The notes under the pieces: generated by a model
Databases searched by the model: none
What the model was told of the DNA's origin: nothing
What the model saw: only the letters and a program-made list of their open reading frames with translations
Made by a program: the position numbers and the translations under genes
In this document: in pieces, positions 38,254 through 48,596 of the stretch
How the letters are laid out: the number at the start of each line of letters is the position of its first letter
How positions within the stretch are numbered: the stretch's first letter is position 1
Assembly: GCA_000612485.1 (NCBI GenBank)
Contig: CP007494.1
Coordinates: 434,001 to 498,000 of the forward strand
From: Bordetella holmesii ATCC 51541
GTDB taxonomy: Bacteria > Pseudomonadota > Gammaproteobacteria > Burkholderiales > Burkholderiaceae_B
DNA length: 64,000 nucleotides
Reading direction: 5' to 3'

Positions 38254-38284
38254 AAAAAGGCCCCTGCTCTTGCGAGCAGGGGCC
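38254..38284 (-). terminator. intrinsic terminator of the gcvTHP operon
   Basis: Stem GGCCCCTGCTC/GAGCAGGGGCC (11 bp, GCAA loop on the minus strand) followed by T5, 28 bp after the gcvP stop. With the terminator just before it, it separates two convergent units. Confidence 0.93.
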
Positions 38285-38311
38285 TGGCTCAGACCGTCGG
38301 GCGTAAACGGA

Positions 38312-41185
38312 TCAGAGATACGCTTCGATCGGCAGGCAGGCGCATACCAGGTTGCGATCACCGTAGGCGTTATCCACGCGCGCGACGGGCGGCCAATACT
38401 TTGCCTCACGCAGCGTCGCGACCGGATAGGCCGCCTGCTGGCGCGGATAGTCGTGATGCCATTCATCGGCCAGCAGCATCTGTGCCGTATGCGGGGCGTT
38501 CTTCAGGACGTTGTCCTCGCGGTCCCGCTCACCACGCTCGATCTGGGCGATCTCGGTGCGGATGGCGACCATGGCGTCGATAAAACGCTCCAGCTCGGCC
38601 AGGCCTTCGGATTCCGTCGGCTCCACCATCAGGGTACCGGCCACCGGGAAACTCATGGTCGGTGCGTGGAAGCCATAGTCCATCAACCGCTTGGCAATGT
38701 CCTCGGCGCTCACGCCACTGCTGTCCTTGAGCGGGCGAACGTCCAGGATGCACTCGTGCGCCACCCGGCCGTGCCGGCCGGCATAAAGCACCGGATAGTG
38801 CTCACGCAAGCGTGTCGCAACATAGTTGGCGTTGAGGATGGCCACTTCAGTTGCACGGCGCAGGCTTTCGGCGCCCATGAGGGCGATATAGACGTATGGA
38901 ATGGCCAGAATGCCGGCCGAGCCATAAGGCGCCGCCGACACCGGGCCCACCTTGGCCTGGGCATCCAGCTTGCCCTGTTCGTTGAGCACACCGGGCAGAT
39001 ACGGCGCCAGATGCGCGCGCACGGCTACCGGCCCGACACCCGGGCCGCCGCCGCCGTGCGGAATGCAGAACGTCTTGTGCAGGTTCAGGTGCGAGACGTC
39101 GGAGCCGAACTTGCCCGGCTTGGCCACGCCCACCATGGCATTCATGTTGGCGCCATCGAGATAGACCTGACCGCCTGCGGCGTGCACCAATTCGCAAATC
39201 TCGGTGACGGCCTCCTCGAACACGCCGTGCGTGGACGGATAGGTGATCATGAGCGCGGCCAGGCGATCCCCGACCTGTTCGATCTTGGCGCGCAAGTCGC
39301 CCAGGTCGACGTTGCCCTGCGCGTCCGAAGCCACAACGACGACATCCATGCCGGCCAATTGGGCCGAGGCAGGATTGGTGCCATGAGCCGAGGACGGGAT
39401 CAGGCAGACATTGCGCTGATGCTCGCCGCGTGCCTGATGATAGCCACGGATGGCCAGCAGACCCGCGTACTCGCCCTGAGCGCCAGAGTTCGGCTGCAAA
39501 CTGATGTTGTCATAGCCGGTAATCTCGCACAGCGCCGCCGACAGGCGGTCGATGAGCTCGAGGTAGCCCACGGTCTGTGCAGCCGGGGCAAACGGATGGA
39601 TCAACGCAAACTCGGGCCAGGTGATGGGGATCATCTCGGCGGTGGCGTTGAGCTTCATGGTGCAAGAGCCCAGCGGGATCATGCTGCGATCCAGCGCCAG
39701 ATCCTTGTCCGCCAGCTTGCGCAGATAACGCAACATGTCGGTTTCAGACTGCACGCTGGAGAAGATCGGATGTGACAGTATGGGCGTGGTGCGCACGGTC
39801 CCAGGCGGCAATCCGGCGCCGGCTTGCGCCGTCAGCGCTTGCACATCGATCTGGCCGGCGGGCTTACCCAAGGCAGCGGCAAACACATTGACCAGCGCTT
39901 GCACATCCTCGGGCGTCACCGTTTCGTCCAGCGACACCGCCACGCGCGCCTCATCGACACGGCGCAGATTGATCTGGGCGTCCTCGGCAGCCGCCACGAT
40001 GGCCGTTGCCGCAGCACCGGCGTCGATCAACAGCGTGTCGAAATAGCTTTCGTTTTCGACCGTCAGTCCCAAGGCCTGAAGTTGCGCGCGCAACACACCG
40101 GTAAAGCTATGCACACGGGTGGCAATGCGGCGGATCCCAGCCGGACCGTGCCAGACGGCGTACAACCCGGCCATCACAGCCAGGAGCACTTGAGCCGTGC
40201 AGATATTGGAGGTGGCCTTCTCGCGGCGGATATGCTGCTCGCGCGTCTGCAAGGCCAGGCGCAGTGCCGGGTTGCCCTGGGCATCCTTGGAGACTCCGAC
40301 CAGACGACCGGCCATGTTGCGCTTGAAGGCGTCGCGGCAGGCCATGAAGCCGGCATGCGGGCCGCCGAATCCAAACGGCACGCCAAAACGTTGCGCGGTG
40401 CCGATGGCGATGTCGGCGCCCCACTCGCCCGGAGGTGTGAGCAATGCCAGCGCCAGCAGATCGGTCGCGCAGGCCACCACGGTGCCCTGGGCATGGGCGG
40501 CCTCGGCAAGCGATGCGTAATTGACCACACCGCCCAGACTGTGCGGATACTGCAGCAGAACGCCAAAACACTCCGGCAGGCCGTCTGCCTCATCGCCGAT
40601 CAGGATGTCGATCCCCAGACCTTCGGCGCGCGTGCGCACGACCTCGATGGTCTGCGGATGGCAGTGCTGCGAAATGAAAAAGACCTGGCTCTTGGATTTG
40701 GCGCCTCGGCGGGCCAGCGTCATGGCTTCGGCAGCCGCCGTACCTTCATCCAATAGCGACGCGTTGGAGATGTCCAGACCCGTCAGGTCGGCCACCATGG
40801 TCTGGTAATTAAGCAATGCCTCCAGCCGGCCTTGCGAAATCTCGGGCTGATAGGGGGTGTATGCGGTGTACCAGGCGGGATTCTCCAGCACATTGCGCAG
40901 TACCACGTTGGGCGTGTGCGTGCCGTAATAGCCCTGCCCGATGTAGTTGCGGAACACCTTGTTGCGTGCGGCCACCTGTTTGAGTTCGGCCAGCACATCG
41001 GGCTCGCTGCGCGAGGACGGCAGCGCCAGCGGTGCCTGATTGCGGATGCGAGGCGGAACGACTTCCTCGATGAGGGCATCGAGGCTGGAGCAGCCGACGA
41101 CGGCCAGCATTTTTGCCTGGTCGGCATCGGACGGCCCGATGTGGCGGGGGATGAAGTCGGAGTGGGTGTCTAAGGCGCGCGACAT
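38312..41185 (-). CDS. gcvP: glycine dehydrogenase (decarboxylating), P protein
   Basis: 957 aa, complete single-chain P protein. It decarboxylates glycine and passes the aminomethyl group to the lipoyl arm of GcvH. Visible features are [17 protein letters not shown] at the N-terminus, [50 protein letters not shown], the glycine-rich [33 protein letters not shown] and the PLP lysine in [20 protein letters not shown] (about residue 705). Lies 50 bp downstream of gcvH in the riboswitch-controlled operon; terminated 28 bp after its stop. Confidence 0.97.
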   Translation of the reverse strand: MSRALDTHSDFIPRHIGPSDADQAKMLAVVGCSSLDALIEEVVPPRIRNQAPLALPSSRSEPDVLAELKQVAARNKVFRNYIGQGYYGTHTPNVVLRNVLENPAWYTAYTPYQPEISQGRLEALLNYQTMVADLTGLDISNASLLDEGTAAAEAMTLARRGAKSKSQVFFISQHCHPQTIEVVRTRAEGLGIDILIGDEADGLPECFGVLLQYPHSLGGVVNYASLAEAAHAQGTVVACATDLLALALLTPPGEWGADIAIGTAQRFGVPFGFGGPHAGFMACRDAFKRNMAGRLVGVSKDAQGNPALRLALQTREQHIRREKATSNICTAQVLLAVMAGLYAVWHGPAGIRRIATRVHSFTGVLRAQLQALGLTVENESYFDTLLIDAGAAATAIVAAAEDAQINLRRVDEARVAVSLDETVTPEDVQALVNVFAAALGKPAGQIDVQALTAQAGAGLPPGTVRTTPILSHPIFSSVQSETDMLRYLRKLADKDLALDRSMIPLGSCTMKLNATAEMIPITWPEFALIHPFAPAAQTVGYLELIDRLSAALCEITGYDNISLQPNSGAQGEYAGLLAIRGYHQARGEHQRNVCLIPSSAHGTNPASAQLAGMDVVVVASDAQGNVDLGDLRAKIEQVGDRLAALMITYPSTHGVFEEAVTEICELVHAAGGQVYLDGANMNAMVGVAKPGKFGSDVSHLNLHKTFCIPHGGGGPGVGPVAVRAHLAPYLPGVLNEQGKLDAQAKVGPVSAAPYGSAGILAIPYVYIALMGAESLRRATEVAILNANYVATRLREHYPVLYAGRHGRVAHECILDVRPLKDSSGVSAEDIAKRLMDYGFHAPTMSFPVAGTLMVEPTESEGLAELERFIDAMVAIRTEIAQIERGERDREDNVLKNAPHTAQMLLADEWHHDYPRQQAAYPVATLREAKYWPPVARVDNAYGDRNLVCACLPIEAYL

Positions 41186-41235
41186 GGTGTTCTCGAAAAT
41201 TCGGGGGAGGCGCGGGCCGCGGCCCGCGCGGCCGG

Positions 41236-41613
41236 TCAGCCGTTGGCGACGGCCTCGTAGCCGGCCGCATCCAGCAACTTGCCGGCGTCGGCGGCATTGG
41301 CCGGCTTGATCTTGAAAATCCAGGCCGTGAAGGCCGATTCATTGATCAGGTTCGGGTTGGCTTCGAGTTCGTCATTGAAAGCAACGATCTCGCCGTCGAC
41401 CGGGGCGTAAATGTCGGAGGCCGCTTTGACGGACTCGACCACACCAACCGTTTCGCCGGCTTTGAGCGTGGCACCGACGTTGACGTCGCCCACGAAAACC
41501 AGGTCACCCAGTTGATCCTGGGCGTTATCGGTGATGCCGACGACAAAGACGTCGCCTTCAGCCTTGACCCACTCGTGGGAGGAAGTGTATTTGCGATCGG
41601 TAGGCAGACTCAT
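41236..41613 (-). CDS. gcvH: glycine cleavage system H protein
   Basis: 125 aa lipoyl-carrier protein. Start ATG at 41613 ([21 protein letters not shown]). The lipoylated lysine lies in [20 protein letters not shown] (about residue 63). It shuttles the aminomethyl group among the P, T and L proteins. Lies 87 bp after gcvT and 50 bp before gcvP. Confidence 0.97.
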   Translation of the reverse strand: MSLPTDRKYTSSHEWVKAEGDVFVVGITDNAQDQLGDLVFVGDVNVGATLKAGETVGVVESVKAASDIYAPVDGEIVAFNDELEANPNLINESAFTAWIFKIKPANAADAGKLLDAAGYEAVANG

Positions 41614-41700
41614 GGGAGCTTCTGGAGAAATCGGGGTGAATGGGGTATGGAAAAGATGTGCGCGCCTTGCGCGCGGGATGGCCGCGCGCAAGGCTGCAGT

Positions 41701-42800
41701 TTACGAGTGTTCGACGGCTTTGCCGTTACGTACGAAAGGCAGTTTGACCACGGTGGCGGGCACCCATTTGCCGCGGATGTCCACCTCGACCGCATCGCCC
41801 GGCTTGACGGCCTGGGGCAGGCGGGCAAAGGCGATCGACACGCCCAGGGTCGGCGACATGGTGCCACTGGTGATCTCGCCCAGCCCCTGCGGCGTGCGCA
41901 CCGGCATATGCGCCCGCATTACGCCGCGCTCGCCGAGCTTCAGGCCCAGAAAGGCGCAGGGCGTGGCAAATTGCTCCAACGCATCGCGGCCGATGAAGCG
42001 GCGCGACGTGTCCTTGAGCGACACCGTCCAGGTCAAGCCGGCCTGGTTGGGATGGATGAGTTCATCCATATCCTGTCCGTACAGATTCATGCCGGCCTCA
42101 AGGCGCAGCGTATCGCGCGCGCCCAGGCCGCAGGGACGCACCCCCTGAGCGGTGAGGTCTTGCCACAACGCCACCGCGGCGCTGGCCGGCAGTACGATTT
42201 CAAAGCCGTCCTCACCGGTATAGCCGGTCCGCGCCACCAACGTGTCTTCGGGCAGACGCGCGGCGCAAAAAGGCGTCAGACCTTCCGTCTGGGCCTGCCA
42301 GCCCGGGCGTGCCGCCCAGACCTTGGCGCGCGCGTTGGGGCCTTGCACCGCGATCATGGCCAGATCGCGGCGCGGGGTGATGCGGACGGTAAAGTTGCCG
42401 ACCGCGGCCACGCGTGCCATCCAGGCGATGTCTTTTTCTGCCGTGCCGGCATTGACCACCACGCGCCAGCTGTCCGGCGCGAAGAAATAAATGATCAGAT
42501 CGTCGATCACACCGCCTTGCGGGTTGAGCATGCACGAGTACAACGCCTTGCCCGGGTGGTCAGGCGTGCGACATCGTTGGCCACCAGGTGGCGCAGAAAA
42601 GCCGTGGCATCCGCACCGGCGACATCGACGTTGAGCATGTGCGAGACGTCGAACATGCCGGCATCCTGGCGCACCGCGTGATGCTCCTCGAGCTGCGAGC
42701 CATAGGCCAGCGGCATTTCCCAGCCGCCGAAATCGACCATGCGGGCGCCAGCGGCCAGATGGGTTTCGGCCAGGGGAGTACGTTTCAAAGAGGCGGACAT
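41701..42800 (-). CDS. gcvT: glycine cleavage system T protein (one frameshift)
   Basis: Aminomethyltransferase, about 366 aa after correction. Starts at 42800 ([31 protein letters not shown]) and reads [16 protein letters not shown], then loses frame at TTRARR; one extra base in the G3 run at 42554-42556 (C3 on the coding strand) gives [27 protein letters not shown] and the remainder, with [33 protein letters not shown] and the folate-binding C-terminal domain. It transfers the one-carbon unit to tetrahydrofolate. First gene after the tandem glycine riboswitch. Confidence 0.95.
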
Positions 42801-42874
42801 GCGGGGGCGCTCCAATGGCATAAAGAATGCCGGCCCCAGGGATGCGGAAAACGCCCGGTAGCCGGTCGGGTTTC

Positions 42875-43095
42875 CGCCCCTCTGTCCTTTTGCCTGAGAG
42901 TTGCCCCGCGCAGCATGGCGGGTTTGCACCTTCGGCGCCTGGGCTGACCGCCAGGCGGCGCCAGGTCTCTCCAGAGTGCTGTTACATCCAACCGCCAGGC
43001 GGCCGGACGTGCAATGCGCGGTATGGGTTACCTGAGCGATTCCGGGCGAATTGCGCCTTCGGCGGCGGGCTCGACGGCCCGCTCTCTCCCGCGAC
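42875..43095 (-). promoter_or_regulatory. tandem glycine riboswitch upstream of gcvT
   Basis: Two aptamers in a row on the minus strand. The first (about 43019-43095) carries GGGAGAGAGC, GCCGCCGAAGGCGCAA and CGCTCAGGTAACCCAT; the second (about 42875-42978) carries CTCTGGAGAGACC, GCGCCGAAGGTGCAAACC and CTCTCAGGCAAAAGGACAGAGGGG. These are the conserved blocks of gcvT-type aptamers, with a linker of about 40 nt between. Known examples switch on gcvTHP expression when glycine is plentiful. The second aptamer ends some 75 nt before the gcvT start, leaving room for the expression platform. Confidence 0.95.
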
Positions 43096-43229
43096 ATGCA
43101 TGACAGCGTGCGAAGCATACAACGAAAGCGCGGGGCGACAAAACCCGGGATCTCCCCGGCGCGGCGCCAGGCGGTTCACCACCCGGCCAGACACGCGGCG
43201 CCCTGCCCACCGGCAGGTGGCAGGTGGGA

Positions 43230-44423
43230 TCAAAGCGCGCGGCCACACGCCACGGCGGAGGCCCAGGCCCACTGGAAGTTATATCCGCCCAACCAGCCCG
43301 TCACGTCGACCGTCTCGCCAATGAAATACAGGCCCGGCACCTCCCGCGCCTGCATGGATCGCTGATCCAGCGCGCGGGTATCGACGCCGCCGCGCATGAC
43401 TTCGGCCTTTTTGTAGCCGGCGGTTCCTGTAGGCGCGAGCGGCCAATGGTGAATCCGGGAGGCCAGATCCAGCAACTTGCGGTCGGGCACATCGGCCAGG
43501 CGCGCCTGCGCCAGGCCGGGGTCGTCGGATTGGGCCAGCCACGCATCGGCCAGGCGTTTGGGCCACAGACCCGCCAGCACGGTATGCATCTGCTGGCGCG
43601 CACCGGATTTGGCCTGCCGCAATTCGCCGGCAAGGTCCCTCCCTGGCGCCAGGTCGATGTCGATGATCGTCCCGGGTTTCCAGTAACTGGAAATCTGCAA
43701 GATGGCCGGCCCCGACAGGCCGCGATGGGTAAAGAGCAGATCCTCCAGGAACTCGCCGCGCGCCTTGCCTTGCCCGGTGCCGAGACTGACCTCCAGCGCC
43801 ACGCCCGAGAGTTCGGCAAAGGGCTGCCACTGCTTCGCATCGAAGGTCAACGGCACCAGCGCCGGCCGGGGCTCGACCACTTTGAGCCCGAACTGGCGCG
43901 CCACTTTCAATCCGAAATTCGTCGCGCCCAACTGCGGGATGGCCATGCCGCCGGAGGCAACGACCAACCGCGCCGCGCGCAACGCGCCGGCATCGGTGGC
44001 CAGCGCCCAGCCCTGGCCGTCGCGGGTGATCGCCTGCACCGCGCACGGCATGCGCCAGGCGACCCGGCCGCGATCGCACTCGCGGCGCAGCATCTCGATG
44101 ATGTCCTCGCTGCTGTGGTCACAGAACAGCTGACCACGATGCTTCTCGTGCCAGGCAATGCCGTGCTCACGGATGAGTCCGAGAAAATCCTGCGGCGTAT
44201 GGCCCGCCAGCGCCGAACGGCAAAAGTGCGGATTTTCGGACAGGAACTGGGCCGCGGTGGCGCCCAGATTGGTGAAGTTGCAGCGCCCGCCGCCGGAGAT
44301 GCGGATCTTCTCGGCCAGGCGACTGGCGTGGTCGATCAGCACGACCGACAATCCGCGCTGACCGGCAACGGCCGCGCACATCATGCCGGCCGCCCCGGCG
44401 CCTATTATCGCAACGTCAAACAT
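43230..44423 (-). CDS. HI0933/YhiN-family flavoprotein
   Basis: About 397 aa. Start at MFDVAIIGAGAAGMMCAAVAGQRG (dinucleotide-binding motif), then the family signature KIRISGGGRCNFTN, HEKHRGQLFCDHSSEDIIEML, RLVVASGGMAIPQLGATNFG, LLFTHRGLSGPAILQISSYW and the C-terminal GLYFIGETVDVTGWLGGYNFQWAWASAVACGRAL, which closes the FAD site. NAD(P)/FAD-dependent oxidoreductase of unknown substrate; structures exist for family members but no firm role. It starts 14 bp after the decarboxylase stop on the same strand and faces the glycine riboswitch promoter region downstream. Confidence 0.9.
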   Translation of the reverse strand: MFDVAIIGAGAAGMMCAAVAGQRGLSVVLIDHASRLAEKIRISGGGRCNFTNLGATAAQFLSENPHFCRSALAGHTPQDFLGLIREHGIAWHEKHRGQLFCDHSSEDIIEMLRRECDRGRVAWRMPCAVQAITRDGQGWALATDAGALRAARLVVASGGMAIPQLGATNFGLKVARQFGLKVVEPRPALVPLTFDAKQWQPFAELSGVALEVSLGTGQGKARGEFLEDLLFTHRGLSGPAILQISSYWKPGTIIDIDLAPGRDLAGELRQAKSGARQQMHTVLAGLWPKRLADAWLAQSDDPGLAQARLADVPDRKLLDLASRIHHWPLAPTGTAGYKKAEVMRGGVDTRALDQRSMQAREVPGLYFIGETVDVTGWLGGYNFQWAWASAVACGRAL

Positions 44424-44437
44424 GCAGGCGGACGACC

Positions 44438-46707
44438 TCAGGCAGCGTCGCTCTCTTTGAGGCAATCCACGTAATAGCGTTTGGCGCCATCCGGACCGAC
44501 GTCCTGGGCCAGACCGTGGATATAGGTTTCGAAACCCGGGAAGCGCTCATTGAACTCACGCGCGAACTGCAGGTATTGCACAATCGTGCGATTGAACCGT
44601 TCGCCCGGAATCAGCAGCGGGATGCCCGGCGGATACGGCGTGAGCAGCACGCCGGTGACCCGGCCTTCGAGCTGATCGATCTCGACACGCTCGACCTGGC
44701 GATGCGCCATGCGCGCAAAGGCATCCGAGGGCTTGAGCGCCGGGACCATATCGCTCAGGTACATCTCAGTGGTCAGACGCGCCACATCGCGCGCACGATA
44801 GGCCTCATGGATGACCTGGCACAGATCGCGCAGGCCCAGGCGTTCGTACTGCCGGTGTTCACGGCAGAAATCCGGCAGGATGCGCCACAAGGGCTGGTTG
44901 CGGTCGTAGTCGTCCTTGAACTGCTGCAAGGCGGTCAGCAGCGTGTTCCAACGACCCTTGGTGATGCCGATGGTAAAGAGGATGAAGAAGGAATACAGAC
45001 CCGTCTTCTCGACCACCACACCGTGCTCGGTCAAGTACTTGGACACCAGCGCGGCCGGTATACCGGTCTCGCCGAAGCTGCCTGACATGTCCAGCCCCGG
45101 CGTGATGATGGTGGCCTTGATCGGATCGAGCATGTTGAAGTCTTCGGCCAAATCGCCAAAGCCATGCCAGTGATCGTTGGCTTCCAGAATCCACTCGTTG
45201 CGATTGCCGATGCCTTCGGATACCAGGCGATTCGGGCCCCAGACCTTGAACCACCAATCGTTCTTGCCGTACTCGGATTCGACCTTGCGCATGGCACGGC
45301 GAAAGTCCAGCGCCTCGCGGATGCTTTCTTCGACCAGCGCCGTGCCCCCGGGGGCTCCATCATGGCCGCGGCCACGTCACACGACGCAATGATGGCGTAC
45401 TGCGGCGACGTCGAGGTATGCATCAGATACGCTTCGTTAAACACATTCCGGTCCAGTTTGCGCGACTCCGACTCCTGCACGATGATCTGCGAGGCCTGCG
45501 AAATGCCGGCCAACAGCTTGTGCGTGGAGTGGGTGGCAAAGACCATCGCGTCCTGGTTGCGCGGACGATCCTGGCCAATGGCGTGCATATCCTGGTAGCA
45601 CTCGTGGAAGGCCGCATGCGGCAGCCAGGCTTCGTCAAAATGCAACGTGTCCACGTAGCTGCCCAGCTTTTCCTTGATCATCTCGACGTTGTAGATCACG
45701 CCGTCATACGTGCTCTGCGTGAGCGTCAGGATGCGCGGATTCTTGTTGACGGCCTCGCGCGCAAAGGGATTGGCCTCGATCTTCTTGCGGATGTTCTCGG
45801 GGTCGAACTCAGCCAGCGGAATCGGCCCGATGATGCCCAGGTGATTGCGCGTGGGGCGCAGAAACACCGGGATCGCGCCCGTCATGGTGATCGCGTGCAG
45901 GATGGACTTGTGACAATTGCGGTCCACCACGACGACGTCGCCGGCGGCCACGTTGGCGTGCCAGACGATCTTGTTGGACGTCGAGGTGCCGTTGGTCACG
46001 AAAAAGCAATGGTCGGCATGGAAGATGCGCGCCGCATTGACTTCCGACTCGGCCACCGGGCCGGTGTGGTCCAGCAACTGGCCCAGTTCGTCCACGGCGT
46101 TGCAGACGTCGGCGCGCAGCATGTTTTCGCCGAAAAACTGGTGGAACATCTGCCCCACCGGACTTTTCAGAAAGGCCACGCCGCCGGAGTGACCCGGGCA
46201 GTGCCATGAGTACGAGCCATCCTGCGCGTACTTGACCAGCTCGCGAAAAAACGGCGGCGGCAGGCTGTCCACATAGCTGCGCGCTTCGCGGATGATGTGG
46301 CGCGCCACGAACTCGGGCGTGTCCTCGAACATGTGAATGAAACCATGCAGCTCGCGCAGGATGTCATTCGGGATGTGCTCGGACGTCCGAGTCTCGCCGT
46401 ACAGATAAATAGGGATGTCGGCGTTGCGAAACCGCAGCTCACCGATGAAGGTGCGCAGATTCTTGATCGCGCTAGCCACATCCTCGGGAGAATCCACATC
46501 GAACTCTTCATCGTCGATCGACAGAATGAAAGCGCTCGCGCGGCTTTGCTGCTGAGCAAAGGAGCTCAGGTCGCAATAACTGGTCACGCCGATGACTTCC
46601 ACGCCCTCGGCCTCGATGGCCGACGCCAGGGCACGTACCCCCAACCCCGAGGCGTTCTCGGAGCGGTAGTCTTCGTCGATGATGAATATGGGGAAGCGAA
46701 ATTTCAT
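44438..46707 (-). CDS. Orn/Lys/Arg decarboxylase, AdiA-like (one frameshift)
   Basis: About 756 aa after adding one base at the C5 run at 45345-45349 (G5 on the coding strand). N-terminal wing domain (FPIFIIDEDYRSENASGLGVRALA), then the PLP core with SWHCPGHSGGVAFLKSPVG, FFVTNGTSTSNKIVWHA, LHFDEAWLPHAAFHECY and the PLP lysine in ATHSTHKLLAGISQASQI; after the shift WFKVWGPNRL, TPGLDMSGSFGETGIPA, PYPPGIPLLIPGERF. Length fits biodegradative arginine decarboxylase (AdiA, about 755 aa) better than the 710-715-aa lysine enzymes, but motif reading alone does not settle the amino acid. It makes a polyamine (agmatine or cadaverine) and consumes a proton. Followed 14 bp on by the flavoprotein gene. Confidence 0.88.
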
Positions 46708-46920
46708 GCGGGCGCTCCTGGGGCGGGCAAGGCAAAACGGACGCGAGTGTACTTCGGGACACCCGCCTGAAATAGTCAGACGGGCGCGAGGCCGGCGATT
46801 CGGGAGGGATTGTAGGACGGATTCCTAGCAGCACGGATGACAGATCCGAAATTGCATGGCCCTCGCCGCCGAACTGGAGCCCCACAGGGGGCCCGTGTCG
46901 GCCGACATGCGAGGTCCGCG
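46708..46920. other. 213-bp stretch between the decarboxylase and an unknown gene
   Basis: Presumably holds the decarboxylase promoter on the minus strand. I see no credible gene, terminator or strong promoter box. Confidence 0.4.
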
Positions 46921-47370
46921 TCAACGCAGGGTCGCCGGAGCAGCCGCTGACACAGCAGCCTCGTAGCGGCGGTAAAACGCCAACAGCGGCTCGTCCTCCT
47001 TGCCGCTTAACGTTCGCTCAACGCGCGAAATGCCACATAGGCAGACGTCAAAGTCGGGCTGGCCCGTAACCAGCACGACGAGGTCGTCGTTGTCGCAGAC
47101 CTCATACTGCCCGCCGTGGCTGCGCCGGGCAACTTCGTACAGATAGGCCGCCATGCCCACGCGCTGCATGGGCGTGAGGCTGAATTCACCGGCGCGCACC
47201 TGAGCGGCAACACTGTCGAGCAGCGCAACGCTGGCCGGCAGGTAATCGAAACGGGAGGCATCCGGCAGCGCTGCCAGAAAATCGGCGGCGGCGGCGTTGA
47301 CGCGCTCGCCGAACTCGGCTTGAACTTCCGGATTAGGTTCGGGCGCTTGCTTCTTGAAGAAACCAAACAT
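46921..47370 (-). CDS. protein of unknown function
   Basis: 149 aa, MFGFFKKQAPEPNPEVQAEFGERVNAAAADFLAALPDASRFDYLPASVALLD. Soluble and alpha-helical looking, with no signal peptide. The middle LTPMQRVGMAAYLYEVARRSHGGQYEVCDNDDLVVLVTGQPDFDVCLCG is well structured and codon use is that of real genes. I do not recognise the family. ATG is preceded by AGGAGTC at good spacing. Divergent from the GNAT gene. Confidence 0.7.
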   Translation of the reverse strand: MFGFFKKQAPEPNPEVQAEFGERVNAAAADFLAALPDASRFDYLPASVALLDSVAAQVRAGEFSLTPMQRVGMAAYLYEVARRSHGGQYEVCDNDDLVVLVTGQPDFDVCLCGISRVERTLSGKEDEPLLAFYRRYEAAVSAAAPATLR

Positions 47371-47452
47371 CGGGCGACTCCTGCATTCGGGTATCTTCCA
47401 TTATAGGAAGCCGCAGGGCGGCGCAGCGCTGCCCTCTCGCAAAGGATGATCG

Positions 47453-47962
47453 ATGCAAACGTTCACGATACGCCAGCTCACGCCGCAGGATGCTTCAGAA
47501 TTCAAGTCGCTGCGACTGGCCGCCCTATGCGAGGCGCCCGAGGCGTTTGAATCAAGTTACGAAGAAGAGCAGCTTGTCACGGTGCCCGACTGGGCGCGCA
47601 AGCTCGAGCCCAGCGCCGCGCGGACCGTCTTTGGCGCCTGGGACGGCAGCCGGCTGGTGGGCTGTGCGGGGTTGATGCGCATGGGCACGCTGAAACAAAT
47701 GCACAAGGCCGTGATATGGGGCATATACGTTGCGCCCGCGCAACGCAACCATGGGCTGGGACGCCGTCTGCTGGGCGCCGCGCTGCAGCAGGCGGCCGGC
47801 TGGACGGATGTCCGTCAAGTGTTGCTGACGGTAGCCCAGGGCAATCCGGCTGCGCTGCGGCTGTACGAATCCCTGGGTTTTACCGCCTACGGATGCGAAC
47901 CGGCCGCGCTGCGGGTAGGCGGCCGCTATCTCGATGAGACGCTGATGATCAAGCGCTTGTGA
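47453..47962 (+). CDS. GNAT-family N-acetyltransferase
   Basis: 169 aa. GNAT fold: FTIRQLTPQDASEFKSLRLAAL at the start (strand 1 and helix 1), ESSYEEE, VIWGIYVAPAQRNHGLGRRLLGAAL with the acetyl-CoA pyrophosphate loop (R/Q-x2-G-x-G/A: QRNHGLG), and LLTVAQGNPAALRLYESLGF. Acceptor unknown. Its stop is directly next to the stop of dcd, with no spacer. Confidence 0.88.
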   Translation: MQTFTIRQLTPQDASEFKSLRLAALCEAPEAFESSYEEEQLVTVPDWARKLEPSAARTVFGAWDGSRLVGCAGLMRMGTLKQMHKAVIWGIYVAPAQRNHGLGRRLLGAALQQAAGWTDVRQVLLTVAQGNPAALRLYESLGFTAYGCEPAALRVGGRYLDETLMIKRL

Positions 47963-48526
47963 TCAGGTCCGCGGCAGGGTGACGCCGCGCTGGCCCTGAT
48001 ACTTGCCGCCCCGGTCACGATAAGAGGTTTCGCAGACCTCGTCGCTTTCCAGAAAGAGCATCTGGGCGCACCCCTCGCCGGCATAGATCTTGGCAGGCAG
48101 CGGCGTGGTGTTGGAAAACTCCAGCGTCACGTGTCCTTCCCATTCCGGCTCCAGAGGGGTGACATTGACGATGATGCCGCAACGCGCGTAGGTGCTCTTG
48201 CCCAGGCAGATGGTCAGGATGCTGCGCGGGATACGGAAATACTCCACCGTGCGCGCCAGGGCGAACGAGTTGGGCGGGATGATGCACACATCGCCCTTGA
48301 AGTCCACGAAGGAGCCCTCGTCGAAATTCTTGGGATCGACGATGGTGGAATTGATGTTGGTGAAGATCTTGAACTCGTCGGCGCAACGCACGTCGTAGCC
48401 GTAGCTGCTCGTGCCATAGCTGACGATGCGGCCGCCGTTCGCGGTGCGCACCTGGCCAGCCTCGAACGGTTCTATCATGCCGCCCTCGGCCGCGCGGCGG
48501 ATCCAGCGGTCGCTTTTGATGCTCAT
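47963..48526 (-). CDS. dcd: dCTP deaminase
   Basis: 187 aa, the usual length. Converts dCTP to dUTP for thymidylate supply. Seen are [111 protein letters not shown] with the catalytic glutamate in PLEPEWEG. Complete and well conserved. Confidence 0.96.
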   Translation of the reverse strand: MSIKSDRWIRRAAEGGMIEPFEAGQVRTANGGRIVSYGTSSYGYDVRCADEFKIFTNINSTIVDPKNFDEGSFVDFKGDVCIIPPNSFALARTVEYFRIPRSILTICLGKSTYARCGIIVNVTPLEPEWEGHVTLEFSNTTPLPAKIYAGEGCAQMLFLESDEVCETSYRDRGGKYQGQRGVTLPRT

Positions 48527-48596
48527 GAACGGGTACCCCTATGCAATGAGCGGTATTTTATCGCGTCGCCGCCAGGACCTGGGAGCAGGCCCTGGC

